A stretch of 44,575 nt of DNA from Thermoprotei archaeon (GTDB taxonomy: Archaea > Thermoproteota > Thermoprotei > Thermofilales > B15-G2). Below, piece by piece: positions 24,613-32,806 of this stretch; the stretch's first letter is position 1, and each line of letters starts with the position of its first letter. Where the stretch lies: NCBI GenBank assembly GCA_003650815.1, contig QMSB01000004.1:1-44575 (forward strand), in the 5' to 3' direction. The notes beneath the pieces are model-generated. The model ran no database searches, was not told the origin of the DNA, and saw only the letters and a program-made list of their open reading frames with translations. Both the position numbers and the translations under genes were made by a program.

Positions 24613-25418
24613 AAGTACTAGTTGCAGGCTGGAGGGATTTATCTACAGTAGACATGATAGGTGAACCATGTTTCGTTATATGGTTATGTGGATGTAACTT
24701 TAGGTGCCCCTGGTGCCAAAACTGGCATATTGTGGAGTGTTTTGACTGTAGGTGGTTAGATCCTCAGACTGTAGCTGAGAGAGCTGCTGAGAACTTAGGG
24801 CTAGTAGAGTATGTTCATGTGACTGGCGGCGAGCCAACTCTTCAAGACAAGGGTCTCTTAGAACTCTGTAAGGCTCTGAAAGAAAAAGGTCTTAAGGTTA
24901 GCGTAGATACTAACGGCTCGAGACCAGAGGTTTTAGAGAGAATTCTTCCCTACTTAAATCATATGGCTATAGATATCAAGGCTCCCTTAAGTGAGCCAGA
25001 CAAATATGCTAGAGCTATAGGACTGCCTCTGGAAATAGTCGAGAGCTACGAGATTCCTGCAAAAGTTGAGAAGAGTCTTCAAGTAGGGTTATGTAACTTA
25101 GAGAAAGTTGAGATCAGACTTCCTGTAGTACCTAAAGTTCATGAGCCTAGCGATGTCTTGAGAGCGGCCCATGAGGTAGAAGAGGTAGTTGGCAGAACTA
25201 GGTTCTGGAACAAGGCAGTAGTAGTGCTACAGCAGTATGTTCCATCAGAAACAGTTCCATCGCCATTTCTCAGAGAGCAGCCTATGACTGATGCCGGGCT
25301 TCTACAGGCTCTAGCATACAAAATACTGGATGAGACAGAATTCACGCAGATATATATTAGAGCAGTAGACTCTGTTATAAAAATAAAGAGAAATAGTTTT
25401 AGAAAAGAGTCTTTGTGA
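24609..25418 (+). CDS. Radical SAM activating-enzyme-like protein
   Basis: The [4Fe-4S]/SAM motif CNFRCPWC (C29, C33, C36) is followed by VTGGEPTLQ and MAIDIKAPLSEPDKY, the pattern of activating enzymes for anaerobic ribonucleotide reductase (NrdG2-like) or pyruvate formate lyase-like glycyl radical enzymes. The length, 269 aa, fits. It could also be a modifying enzyme. The start overlaps the CYTH stop, ATGA. No glycyl radical enzyme is in the window. Confidence 0.82.
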   Translation: MKVLVAGWRDLSTVDMIGEPCFVIWLCGCNFRCPWCQNWHIVECFDCRWLDPQTVAERAAENLGLVEYVHVTGGEPTLQDKGLLELCKALKEKGLKVSVDTNGSRPEVLERILPYLNHMAIDIKAPLSEPDKYARAIGLPLEIVESYEIPAKVEKSLQVGLCNLEKVEIRLPVVPKVHEPSDVLRAAHEVEEVVGRTRFWNKAVVVLQQYVPSETVPSPFLREQPMTDAGLLQALAYKILDETEFTQIYIRAVDSVIKIKRNSFRKESL

Positions 25419-26736
25419 AGTTAACTTCCTTGACTAGCACGTAGGGAACCCATGAAGGTATCGGGGTTTCCCACCAGTGGACATGGTAGAGTTTCTTGGA
25501 CAGCGCAGCTATATTATTGAGGAGTCTTAAGAAGCTGTCTGCTATTCTCAGTCCTTTAACAGCGTACTTTATTTCCCCATCTTCGATGTAGAACACGCCG
25601 TCTCTACACACAGTGGAGAATATGCCTTCTCTAATATTCTGGAAGCGTGTGTACCAGTTGTTAGAAATGTAGATTCCTTTCTTAACTTCTCGGAAGAGCT
25701 CTTCTTCATTGAAGTCTCCTGGAAGAACTTTCAGTACGGTGGGCGCTGGAGCAATCCATCCGGCGTTTCCAGTAGAGTTTGTCTTAAAGGCTTTAGCTGT
25801 CATAGTGTTGTGTAGAAGTGACTTGAGTACACCTTTCTCGATAACCACTGTATTCTGTGTAGGTATTCCTTCGTCGTCGAAGCTTCTAGCACCTAGTGTA
25901 TCAGGTTCTCTGCTGGCGTCTACTATAGTGACTATGTCTGTTCCTACTTTCTGTCCAAGCTTATCTGTGAAGAAGGAGCTCTTCATGAGCACGCTGAGTC
26001 CAGTAGCAGCGCCCAGCACATGTCCTAAAAGATCTGCTGCTACAAGAGGATCGAGCACTGCGTCGTATTTTCCGGGCTCTATGTCTCTCAAGTTTTTCGA
26101 GTCTCTCGCTATCTTCCCGGCTTTCTCTCCAGCTTTCTCAGGGTTAAATGATGATAGTGTCCTCGAGCAGGAGACTCCTGTTCCAGAATACTCGCTGTCA
26201 GCGAAAGCTCTGACTGTAATCGAGATTCCTGTAGACTGCTCAGAAGCCTCTACTCCAGTAGAAGTAACCAGGACTCTCGTGCCTTCGCCCAGCGAAAGTT
26301 GTCCAGCACATCTCTCCGCGCCATTCTCAAGGGCAGCTGAAATAGCTCTCTCAACTAGCTCGTCTATCTTGTCGCTCGCCTCAACTACCTTTTTATCATA
26401 GAGCTTTTCTACAGGAGTGTACTTAAAGGGTCCTTCAGGAAGAGGTGTAAGTAGCGGATTTTCTCTAGCATATTTAGCTATACTTACAAGTCTCTCCACA
26501 GTTTTCTCTACTTCAGCTATATTCAGTGTAGATCCGACTACTATCTTCTTACCGACACGTATTCTAATTCCTATGTTCGTTTCATTCCAGTGTTTAATTA
26601 TGGTTATCTGGTTGTTAGCAAATCTAGCCATATATCTCCTGCCGCTGTGAATCATTACTGCTACATCATTTACTCCAAGGCTCAGAGCCTTTTTAACAGC
26701 TTTATTACCCAGCTCCTTAAGATAGTCTACACTCAT
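25399..26736 (-). CDS. TldE/PmbA-family metalloprotease subunit
   Basis: TldE is the non-metal-binding partner of the TldD protease, forming heterodimers that degrade small or unfolded peptides. The sequence shows VAVMIHSGRRYMARFANNQIT, NIGIRIRVG, KYDAVLDPLVAADLLGHVLGA where TldD would have its HExxxH, and DDEGIPTQNTVVIEKGVLKS. I move the start from the track's 26793 to ATG 26736, preceded by GGGTGATAAC and 4 nt after the TldD stop. The two are co-transcribed. Confidence 0.9.
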   Translation of the reverse strand: MSVDYLKELGNKAVKKALSLGVNDVAVMIHSGRRYMARFANNQITIIKHWNETNIGIRIRVGKKIVVGSTLNIAEVEKTVERLVSIAKYARENPLLTPLPEGPFKYTPVEKLYDKKVVEASDKIDELVERAISAALENGAERCAGQLSLGEGTRVLVTSTGVEASEQSTGISITVRAFADSEYSGTGVSCSRTLSSFNPEKAGEKAGKIARDSKNLRDIEPGKYDAVLDPLVAADLLGHVLGAATGLSVLMKSSFFTDKLGQKVGTDIVTIVDASREPDTLGARSFDDEGIPTQNTVVIEKGVLKSLLHNTMTAKAFKTNSTGNAGWIAPAPTVLKVLPGDFNEEELFREVKKGIYISNNWYTRFQNIREGIFSTVCRDGVFYIEDGEIKYAVKGLRIADSFLRLLNNIAALSKKLYHVHWWETPIPSWVPYVLVKEVNFTKTLF

Positions 26737-26740
26737 GTTA

Positions 26741-28192
26741 TCACCCAGGTCTAGTAAACGAAATCTTAGGAGGTGCGACACTAAGCTTAACATTCCTTAT
26801 CAAGACATGAGGTCCTCCTATCCATACAGGGACTCCTTGCATCGGATTGCCTTTTCCGCATGTCGCGGCGAAGAATTCTACTTCTTTGCCTACTGCCTCT
26901 ACTTTAGAGTAGAATCCTTCAGTAGTGAATTCTATGAATGGATTCCTCACAGGATGCTTTATCTCGCCATTCTCTATGTAATAGGCTTCTAGTCCTCCGT
27001 ACCTCTGGTACCACCGGCGGTCACAGATGTTCCACTCAGCGAAGCTCTTAATGTATACTCCTTTCTTGACTTCTCTAAGCATTTCCTCGAAAGTCAAGTC
27101 ACCGGGAGCCATATAGGTGTTAGCCATTCTGACTATTGGCTCTCTATCGAATCTCGAGGCTCGGGCAGCGGCGTTGCTCTTTTTATTGAGAAGTGCTGCA
27201 AATTCTCTGTTCATTAAAAACTCGTTTATCAGGCCGTCTTTAAAGAGGTATCTTGGCCTTGCTTTCACACCCTCGTCGTCGAAGAGGTAGAAACCGTAGC
27301 TGTTCGGTATAGTCGGGTCGTCGATTATAGTCACTTTATCTGATCCTATTCGCTTGCCGAGCATGTCTATTTTCATGTAGCTTTCGCCAGCTTCCGCGCC
27401 TTCTCTACCCCATATCCTGTCGAGCTCAGAGGGATGACCACAGGATTCGTGGACAATAATGCCTACAAGCTCGGGGCCTAATATGACGTCTACAGGTTCT
27501 TTGGGAGGAGCAGTGCCCTCTTCTAAAACCTTTGCTATTGTTTTGACTTCTTCAACGGCTCTCTTTACGACATCCCATCTTTTGTAATTCTCCCATCCCC
27601 CACTTTCTCCTAGCTGAATCCATCTCATGGCAGTTCCTTTGCCCGGAACATTGACTATGAACATAGCGAAGAGCGCAACTCTGGGTATCTTAGAGTATAT
27701 CATTGCGCCTTCACTATTGTGAAAGATTTTCTCTGAGAGGCTGGTGATTAGGTGAAGGCTTCGAGAGGGGAGCTGTACTTTAATTTCGAGAAGAGACTTA
27801 TCTATTTCACCCAGTTCTCCGAGCTTTTCTTCAAGAGATATCTCAACGGGATTCTCTTTAACATGAAGTATGTAAGAAACTCTATACGCCTCCTCCTCAG
27901 TCAAATTAATAGGCTTTTTCCTAAGCTTTTCACTAACCTTAGCTTTCTTGTAAGCTTCTTCCACTATTTCTCTTATACTTTCTCTCGTCATCTCATTTGT
28001 AGCAGCAAAGCCTACTCCTCTCTCAGTAAATACTCGAACACTTATTCCCGCGGCGGAAGAGAACCCTACGCCCAGAGGGACGCCGTTAACGAGGGATACA
28101 TGGTCGCTCAAACTGACTTGGTATCGAGCTTCGGCGTATTTAGCTCCCTTCTCTATGGCGCAGCTTACAGCGTACTCAAGAAGGTCTTCCAT
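26741..28192 (-). CDS. tldD: TldD-family metalloprotease
   Basis: The zinc motif HESCGHPSELDRIWG (HExxxH) is present near residue 247, with DDPTIPNSYGFYLFDDEGVKA and VRMANTYMAPGDLTFEEML downstream and a Cys near CDRRWYQRYGG. At 483 aa it is normal for a full TldD. It acts with TldE, the next gene, in cytoplasmic peptidolysis. No strong promoter was identified beyond AT-rich sequence upstream. Confidence 0.92.
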   Translation of the reverse strand: MEDLLEYAVSCAIEKGAKYAEARYQVSLSDHVSLVNGVPLGVGFSSAAGISVRVFTERGVGFAATNEMTRESIREIVEEAYKKAKVSEKLRKKPINLTEEEAYRVSYILHVKENPVEISLEEKLGELGEIDKSLLEIKVQLPSRSLHLITSLSEKIFHNSEGAMIYSKIPRVALFAMFIVNVPGKGTAMRWIQLGESGGWENYKRWDVVKRAVEEVKTIAKVLEEGTAPPKEPVDVILGPELVGIIVHESCGHPSELDRIWGREGAEAGESYMKIDMLGKRIGSDKVTIIDDPTIPNSYGFYLFDDEGVKARPRYLFKDGLINEFLMNREFAALLNKKSNAAARASRFDREPIVRMANTYMAPGDLTFEEMLREVKKGVYIKSFAEWNICDRRWYQRYGGLEAYYIENGEIKHPVRNPFIEFTTEGFYSKVEAVGKEVEFFAATCGKGNPMQGVPVWIGGPHVLIRNVKLSVAPPKISFTRPG

Positions 28193-28307
28193 CAGAGTAA
28201 ACTCTTGAACTGTGTATAAAAGTGTTTAGAACGTAGGGTCGCGTAGACGAGGCGCCGAGTTGACTAACCTTTAAATATTCTCCACGAGTTTCAATAGCGG
28301 CGATTAG

Positions 28308-30140
28308 ATGAAAATAGTACTACTTCACAGCGATTTTATAGAGTTTGAGCCGAGAGAAGAAGCTATCGAGGAAGCAGAAAAAGTAGTCAAAGAGAAGAAG
28401 AGAGTCGAAGAAGCTCTAGTAGTTTTCACAACTGTCGAGAAGGGTGATTCACTGGAGTTAGTCGAAAAGGCGGCTGATAATATAATAGATGTAATGAATA
28501 GAGTTAAGGCGGAGAGAGTAGTTATTTACCCATGGGCTCACCTGAGTAGTAAATTAGCTCCACCGGATATAGCACTAGATCTGCTTAAGAGACTTGAAGA
28601 AGAGCTTAAGAGAAGAGAAATAGAAGTAGTCAGAGCCCCCTTCGGCTGGTACAAGGCTTTCACTATATCTGTTAAAGGCCATCCCTTAGCTGAGCTTTCT
28701 CGAAGTATTACATTAGAGGAGGCTAAAGAAAAGCCCGTAAAGAAAGGTGAGAAAAAGCATATCATAGTTACACCAGATGGACTAGAACTAGATCCAGAGA
28801 AATGTGATCTCTCTCAGTTTAATCCAGAGTTCAGAGTTCTAGTAGAGAAGGAGGCTTTAAAGAAAGAGCTCAAGGGAGGAGAGCCTATAATACTAGAGTA
28901 TCTGCAGAGATTCGGCTTTGAGTGGGAACCCTACTCCGACTTCGGACACATGCGGATGGGTCCTTATGCTTCACTAATATTCGACCTAGCCGCGGAGTAC
29001 TCGAGAATTGTCGCTCATAGTCTAGGAATACCAGTATTCGAAGTTAAGGGGACTGCTTTCTTCAATCTCAAAGTTAAACCTGTGAGAGAGCACGCTGAAC
29101 TCTATGGAGACAGATTGTACGTGGTGAGAACAGATAAAGGAGATATGGTGCTGAGATATGCTGCATGTCACCAGCAATTTAGTCTCATTAAAGACTGGAC
29201 TATTTCATATAAAGATCTCCCCTTCGGAGCATTTGAGATAGCAGATTCTTATAGATATGAGCAGAGCGGAGAAGCAGAGCTCTGTTTTAGGCTCAGAAGA
29301 TTCTATATGCCAGATCTACACGTCTTTGTAAAAGACGAAGAGGAGGCTAAAAAATGGGTTTTCATAATACATGATAAAATAATGAATGAGATGGCTAAGC
29401 TTGGTAGGAATTATGAGCTCTTAGTAAACTTGTCGAGCCCACAGCAGTACGAGCGCTATAGGGACTTCATAGTCGAGCTCGCTAGGAAAATAGGGAAACC
29501 TCTCCTAGTAGCTATCTACCCTCCGGGAATAAACTACTACTGGACAATAAACATCGAGTACCATATCCTAGATAGACTAAACAGACCACGTGAAGTGGGT
29601 ACAGTGCAGATAGACATAGGAAACGCCAAGAGATTCGGCATTAAATACATGGATAAAGACGGCTCAGAAAAATATCCCGTTATACTCCACACAGCTATCA
29701 TAGGAAGCCTAGAGCGCTACATCTACGCGCTCTTCGACACAGCGCTACTAAAGAAAAAGCCTATGCTCCCCACTTGGATAACTCCAGTACAAGTCAGAGT
29801 AATTCCTGTAAGCAAAGATTACATGAAATACGCGGAGAAAATAGCCGACGAGATCTCTCTCCGAGGATTCAGAGTAGACATAGATGATACAGACAGACCC
29901 CTGGGAAGAAAGATAGTAGACGCTGAAAGAGAGTGGGTACCATATATAATCGTTGTAGGCGAGCGTGAAGCAAAAGAAAACACTATTACCGTAAGGTTCA
30001 GAGAGACAGGAGAGCAGAAAGCATTAAAGCTGAATGAACTAATAGCTAGGCTCGAAGAAGAGACCCAAGGCTATCCCAAGAGACCCTACGGTATTCTGAG
30101 ATTCTTGTCCAAAAGACCAGGCTTCCTGAAGTACTCCTAA
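28308..30140 (+). CDS. thrS: Threonyl-tRNA synthetase, archaeal full-length type
   Basis: The 610-aa enzyme has an archaeal N-terminal editing domain (about residues 1-145, D-Tyr-tRNA deacylase-like fold, opening MKIVLLHSDFIEFEPR), a class II catalytic domain with the zinc ligand Cys in YAACHQQFS (about 287), motif-2 segment CFRLRRFYMPDLHVF, a His in LHTAIIGSLERYIYAL, and an anticodon-binding domain from about 490. Some crenarchaea split these functions over two proteins; here both are in one. The TATA-like tttaaatatt lies about 32 nt upstream. A tRNA-Thr gene lies 2.6 kb downstream. Confidence 0.93.
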   Translation: MKIVLLHSDFIEFEPREEAIEEAEKVVKEKKRVEEALVVFTTVEKGDSLELVEKAADNIIDVMNRVKAERVVIYPWAHLSSKLAPPDIALDLLKRLEEELKRREIEVVRAPFGWYKAFTISVKGHPLAELSRSITLEEAKEKPVKKGEKKHIIVTPDGLELDPEKCDLSQFNPEFRVLVEKEALKKELKGGEPIILEYLQRFGFEWEPYSDFGHMRMGPYASLIFDLAAEYSRIVAHSLGIPVFEVKGTAFFNLKVKPVREHAELYGDRLYVVRTDKGDMVLRYAACHQQFSLIKDWTISYKDLPFGAFEIADSYRYEQSGEAELCFRLRRFYMPDLHVFVKDEEEAKKWVFIIHDKIMNEMAKLGRNYELLVNLSSPQQYERYRDFIVELARKIGKPLLVAIYPPGINYYWTINIEYHILDRLNRPREVGTVQIDIGNAKRFGIKYMDKDGSEKYPVILHTAIIGSLERYIYALFDTALLKKKPMLPTWITPVQVRVIPVSKDYMKYAEKIADEISLRGFRVDIDDTDRPLGRKIVDAEREWVPYIIVVGEREAKENTITVRFRETGEQKALKLNELIARLEEETQGYPKRPYGILRFLSKRPGFLKYS

Positions 30141-30183
30141 ATATTTAAACTATATTTCCGCAATATTTATCGGCTGTCAACGT

Positions 30184-30765
30184 ATGATACCTCTAGTCTA
30201 TAAAATCAATCCAGTAGATAATGTAGCTACAGCTCTCTCAGATCTAGAGAAATTCAAAAAATACGAGGTATTTGAAGAAGGTAAAGGTATAGTAGGTGAA
30301 ATAGAGACTAAGACTAGAGTACCGAAGTGGTATAAAGTAGCTCTCGTGAAAATACCGGAAGAGTCTCCTGTATTGAAGTTTGGGTACTCTATAGGGCTAG
30401 CAGTAATAGATATTGAGCCGGGAACAGTAGTACACCTAACGAATATAGTTCTTTCAGAGGACTATAGCTTCGCAGAGCTTGTTGAAAGAGGATTTATCAT
30501 CGGAAGAGCCTTAGTCAATATAGATAAGGGAGATAGTGTAAGAATAGGGAAAAACGTAAAGCCACTTCATCCCGCTTTCTACTCAGCTCCTTATGGTACT
30601 AAAGTAGGAATTGCTGCTAAAAGAATACTCGAAGATGAGCTAGTGAGACTAGGAAACATTATAGATGTTCCCCATAAGCTTGGCTGGAACGAGAAATACA
30701 GGAGTCTAGTCAAGGAATTCTACAAGTTTCTAAACACAGGCGTAATGAGCATGAGCAGGGTGTAG
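30184..30765 (+). CDS. UxaA-family dehydratase, N-terminal (SAF-like) subunit
   Basis: The segment NPVDNVATALSDLEKF to PVLKFGYSIGLAVIDIEPGTVVH matches the SAF-like N-terminal domain of altronate/galactarate dehydratases. It then runs to 193 aa, longer than usual, with IGRALVNIDKGDSVRIGKNV. The larger catalytic domain is encoded by the next gene, 3 nt later. Together they should act as a heteromeric hydro-lyase on a sugar acid or related acid. Substrate unknown. Confidence 0.72.
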   Translation: MIPLVYKINPVDNVATALSDLEKFKKYEVFEEGKGIVGEIETKTRVPKWYKVALVKIPEESPVLKFGYSIGLAVIDIEPGTVVHLTNIVLSEDYSFAELVERGFIIGRALVNIDKGDSVRIGKNVKPLHPAFYSAPYGTKVGIAAKRILEDELVRLGNIIDVPHKLGWNEKYRSLVKEFYKFLNTGVMSMSRV

Positions 30766-30768
30766 CCG

Positions 30769-32025
30769 ATGGACAAGTGTCTCGCATACTATAGGGAGAA
30801 GCGCAAAGTATATGGTGTGAGAAATCACGTTCTAATTCTCCCGACTACTTTCTGTGTAAACAATGTGGCTTATAGAATATGGTCTCACTTTGCTGAAGAA
30901 AAGTGGGGAGAATATGAAGAAAATAAAGTAGTCTTAGCCTCACATGACGCGGGCTGCTGTCATGTCGGCTTTGACAGAGAGGTAGCTTTCAGAACATTTC
31001 TCGGAGTAGCCTCAAACCCCAACGTGTATGGAGTACTGCTCGTCAGCTTAGGATGCGGACAATTCTGTAAACCTCCATTAAAGCCAGGAGAAGACAAGAA
31101 AGTGAATTTGATGAGCTTTGAGCTCTACGACAGGCTAGTAAAACGAGGAGTCAAAGTGAAGTGGGTCAATGTGCAAGAGGCCGGCTTCGAAAAGGCAGTA
31201 AAGATAGGAGTCAAGCATGTAGAGAGAATGATCAAAGAAGCCCGCAAACTCGAAAGAGTAGAATGTCCTCTAGATAAAATAGTAATAGGTGTCGGAAACG
31301 GCGCTAGCGATCCTACATCCGGGCTCTTCGCTAACCCCGCAGTAGGACACCTAGTAGACTACTTTATAGAAAAAGGAGGAACAGTAGTTTTCAGTCAGTC
31401 AACAGAAGTTCTCGGGGCAGAGGAATACTTATTCAGCAAAGTGAGGAGAGAAAAAACTAAATTGAAGCTAAAGAGGCTGCTGGAGACTCTCATAGTGTTC
31501 AAAGAAGGTCTAGAGGAGTACTTAGGAGTATCAGATCCTACTCCAGGAAACATAGAGAGCGGCATATCAACACTTGCAGAGAAGTCTTTAGGTACTGTTC
31601 TCAAAATAGGTCACAGCAGAAAAATAGAGATCAAGGACGTACTTTCTTTTGCTGAAAAAGTGCCGAGAAACGGAGGATTGTACTTCATGGATGGTCCTGG
31701 AGAAGATCTTCTTGCAATAACTGGCATAGTTGCTGGAGGAGCGCACGCAGTGATCTTCACTACAGGTTTAGGGACACCTATAGGTAGTGTAGTAGCGCCA
31801 GTAATAAAGGTCACAGCAAACAAAGAGACTTTCACTAAGCTAGCCGACATAATAGACGTCTACATACCAGTAGAAAAAATATTTGAAGAAAAAATGACAC
31901 TCAAAGAGCTAGCCGTCAAAGTACTGTATGATTATCTTCTTAAGATATTATCTGGAGAACCGTGTAAAGCAGAAAAACTAGGTCAAATGGATTTTGGTGT
32001 CAGAGAGTACTGGATGAAGCTCTAA
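30769..32025 (+). CDS. UxaA-family dehydratase, C-terminal catalytic subunit
   Basis: DAGCCHVGFDREVAFRTFLG, VLLVSLGCGQFCKPP, GNGASDPTSGLFANPAVGHLVDYF, GGTVVFSQSTEVLGAEEYLF and FTTGLGTPIGSVVAPVIKV are the metal and substrate regions of the UxaA/GarD catalytic domain, with several Cys that may bind iron. At 418 aa it is complete without the SAF domain, which is the gene before. Sugar-acid dehydration links to the sugar kinase and isomerases elsewhere in the window. Substrate unassigned. Confidence 0.82.
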   Translation: MDKCLAYYREKRKVYGVRNHVLILPTTFCVNNVAYRIWSHFAEEKWGEYEENKVVLASHDAGCCHVGFDREVAFRTFLGVASNPNVYGVLLVSLGCGQFCKPPLKPGEDKKVNLMSFELYDRLVKRGVKVKWVNVQEAGFEKAVKIGVKHVERMIKEARKLERVECPLDKIVIGVGNGASDPTSGLFANPAVGHLVDYFIEKGGTVVFSQSTEVLGAEEYLFSKVRREKTKLKLKRLLETLIVFKEGLEEYLGVSDPTPGNIESGISTLAEKSLGTVLKIGHSRKIEIKDVLSFAEKVPRNGGLYFMDGPGEDLLAITGIVAGGAHAVIFTTGLGTPIGSVVAPVIKVTANKETFTKLADIIDVYIPVEKIFEEKMTLKELAVKVLYDYLLKILSGEPCKAEKLGQMDFGVREYWMKL

Positions 32026-32032
32026 TCAAGCC

Positions 32033-32260
32033 TCAGTAGTTTTTCAAATAAAGCTTTATGCTAGCAGAGTTAAGATATATGTGAATTATAGCCGGAATAA
32101 GTATTAGAATCGAAGAAACTGTATACAACTTAGCTATATTCTCTCTAACTGAACCAGCACCTTTTCCGTGCGGAAGTAATATTAAGAGAGCTCCTGTGAC
32201 AGCAGAGATAGTGAAGAGCACCAATAACGTTAACGATACTACAGCCCTCAGCCTGCTCAC
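32033..32260 (-). CDS. Small two-TM membrane protein, DUF4405-like
   Basis: The 75-aa protein has two helices, VVSLTLLVLFTISAVTGALLILL and VSSILILIPAIIHIYLNSASIKLYLK. The second ends with IHIYLN, a pattern with His that resembles DUF4405 or cytochrome b561-like membrane segments; a single His per helix could bind heme in a dimer, but this is weak. It is convergent with the UxaA gene. Confidence 0.5.
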   Translation of the reverse strand: MSRLRAVVSLTLLVLFTISAVTGALLILLPHGKGAGSVRENIAKLYTVSSILILIPAIIHIYLNSASIKLYLKNY

Positions 32261-32337
32261 ATCTTATCCCTTCTTAGTTACCTCCAATAACCTATTCACA
32301 AATATATGTCCTACTCTTCTCCCATCGTACAATAGCT

Positions 32338-32659
32338 CTATCTTAGGCTCCCTTCCCCCTTAATAGAGCCCAGCTCGAGCTTACTTAAATCAACTTTTTC
32401 TTTAAGCACTCCGATTTCCTGTCCCTTATACACTATCACGTAGTGAACTCCTTCTTCGCAAGTCTTCTCTATCACAGAGCACTTAGGGAGAACTTTAAAC
32501 ACTAGTTCCTTGAGTTCGGCTGATACCTCTACATTCGCTGTACTTTCTCTAATCCATCACATGTACAAAAGTATGGCTAAAATAGCTATAGCCATCAAAC
32601 CAACTACTACCGTTTTCGTCGAAAAGGACCCTTGTAAAGAGAGAACAAGTATTACTCAC
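32338..32659 (-). pseudogene. Interrupted small membrane-anchored protein gene
   Basis: One frame encodes a TM helix (KTVVVGLMAIAILAILLYM), then an in-frame TGA (32557-32559), then continues without a break into a 72-codon soluble segment, WIRESTANVEVSAELKEL through HYVIVYKGQEIGVLKEK, which is clearly protein-like. The leaderless GTG at 32659, about 29 nt from a TATA-like tatttaag, is in a different frame, so a frameshift would also be needed. I read it as a decayed gene, or a recoded one. An independent short ORF after the TGA lacks a canonical start. Two lesions make decay the simplest account. Confidence 0.5.
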
Positions 32660-32672
32660 TTTTTGTGAGTAA
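32652..32672. promoter_or_regulatory. 8-bp perfect inverted repeat
   Basis: TTACTCAC and GTGAGTAA flank a TTTTT spacer. On the minus strand the right arm includes the GTG of the interrupted gene, and the TATA of the divergent tRNA-Thr lies 15 nt away. It could be an operator, or a hairpin. Confidence 0.35.
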
Positions 32673-32682
32673 AAACAAAGCA

Positions 32683-32692
32683 AACTTAAATA
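32683..32692 (+). promoter_or_regulatory. TATA-like box of tRNA-Thr
   Basis: acttaaatag lies about 27 nt upstream of the tRNA's first base, and read on the minus strand (tatttaag) it also suits the divergent small membrane gene. Confidence 0.45.
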
Positions 32693-32714
32693 GGCTTCGG
32701 GGGATACTATTATT

Positions 32715-32799
32715 GCCCCCGTGGCTTAGTGGTAGAGTGCCCGCGTGGTAAGGCTCTCTACAGAGCGGGTGGACCCGGGTTCGAATCCCGGCGGGGGCT
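32715..32799 (+). tRNA. tRNA-Thr(GGT) with 13-nt intron
   Basis: A complete cloverleaf: acceptor GCCCCCG/CGGGGGC, T arm CCGGG-TTCGAAT-CCCGG, D arm GCTT/GAGT around AGTGGTA, and anticodon stem CCCGC/GCGGG. The loop GTGGTA(A) gives anticodon GGT at 32747-32749 (Thr). Thirteen bases, 32751-32763 (aggctctctacag), interrupt the loop after position 37, the canonical archaeal intron site cut by the tRNA endonuclease. No CCA is encoded; the discriminator base is T. The TATA box lies about 27 nt upstream. Confidence 0.9.
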
Positions 32800-32806
32800 C
32801 TATGCA

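Noticed and set aside
25709-26401. 230-aa plus-strand ORF opposite TldE
   Set aside because: Shadow ORF; the TldE frame has clear family motifs.
27752-28219. 155-aa plus-strand ORF opposite TldD
   Set aside because: Shadow of the TldD N-terminal coding sequence, Phe/Ser/Leu-rich without motif.
28193-28307. GC-rich run gtcgcgtagacgaggcgccgag before ThrRS as possible T-box-like leader
   Set aside because: Too short, no T-box or anticodon-like structure, and the TATA-like box lies downstream of it, so it is probably outside the ThrRS mRNA.
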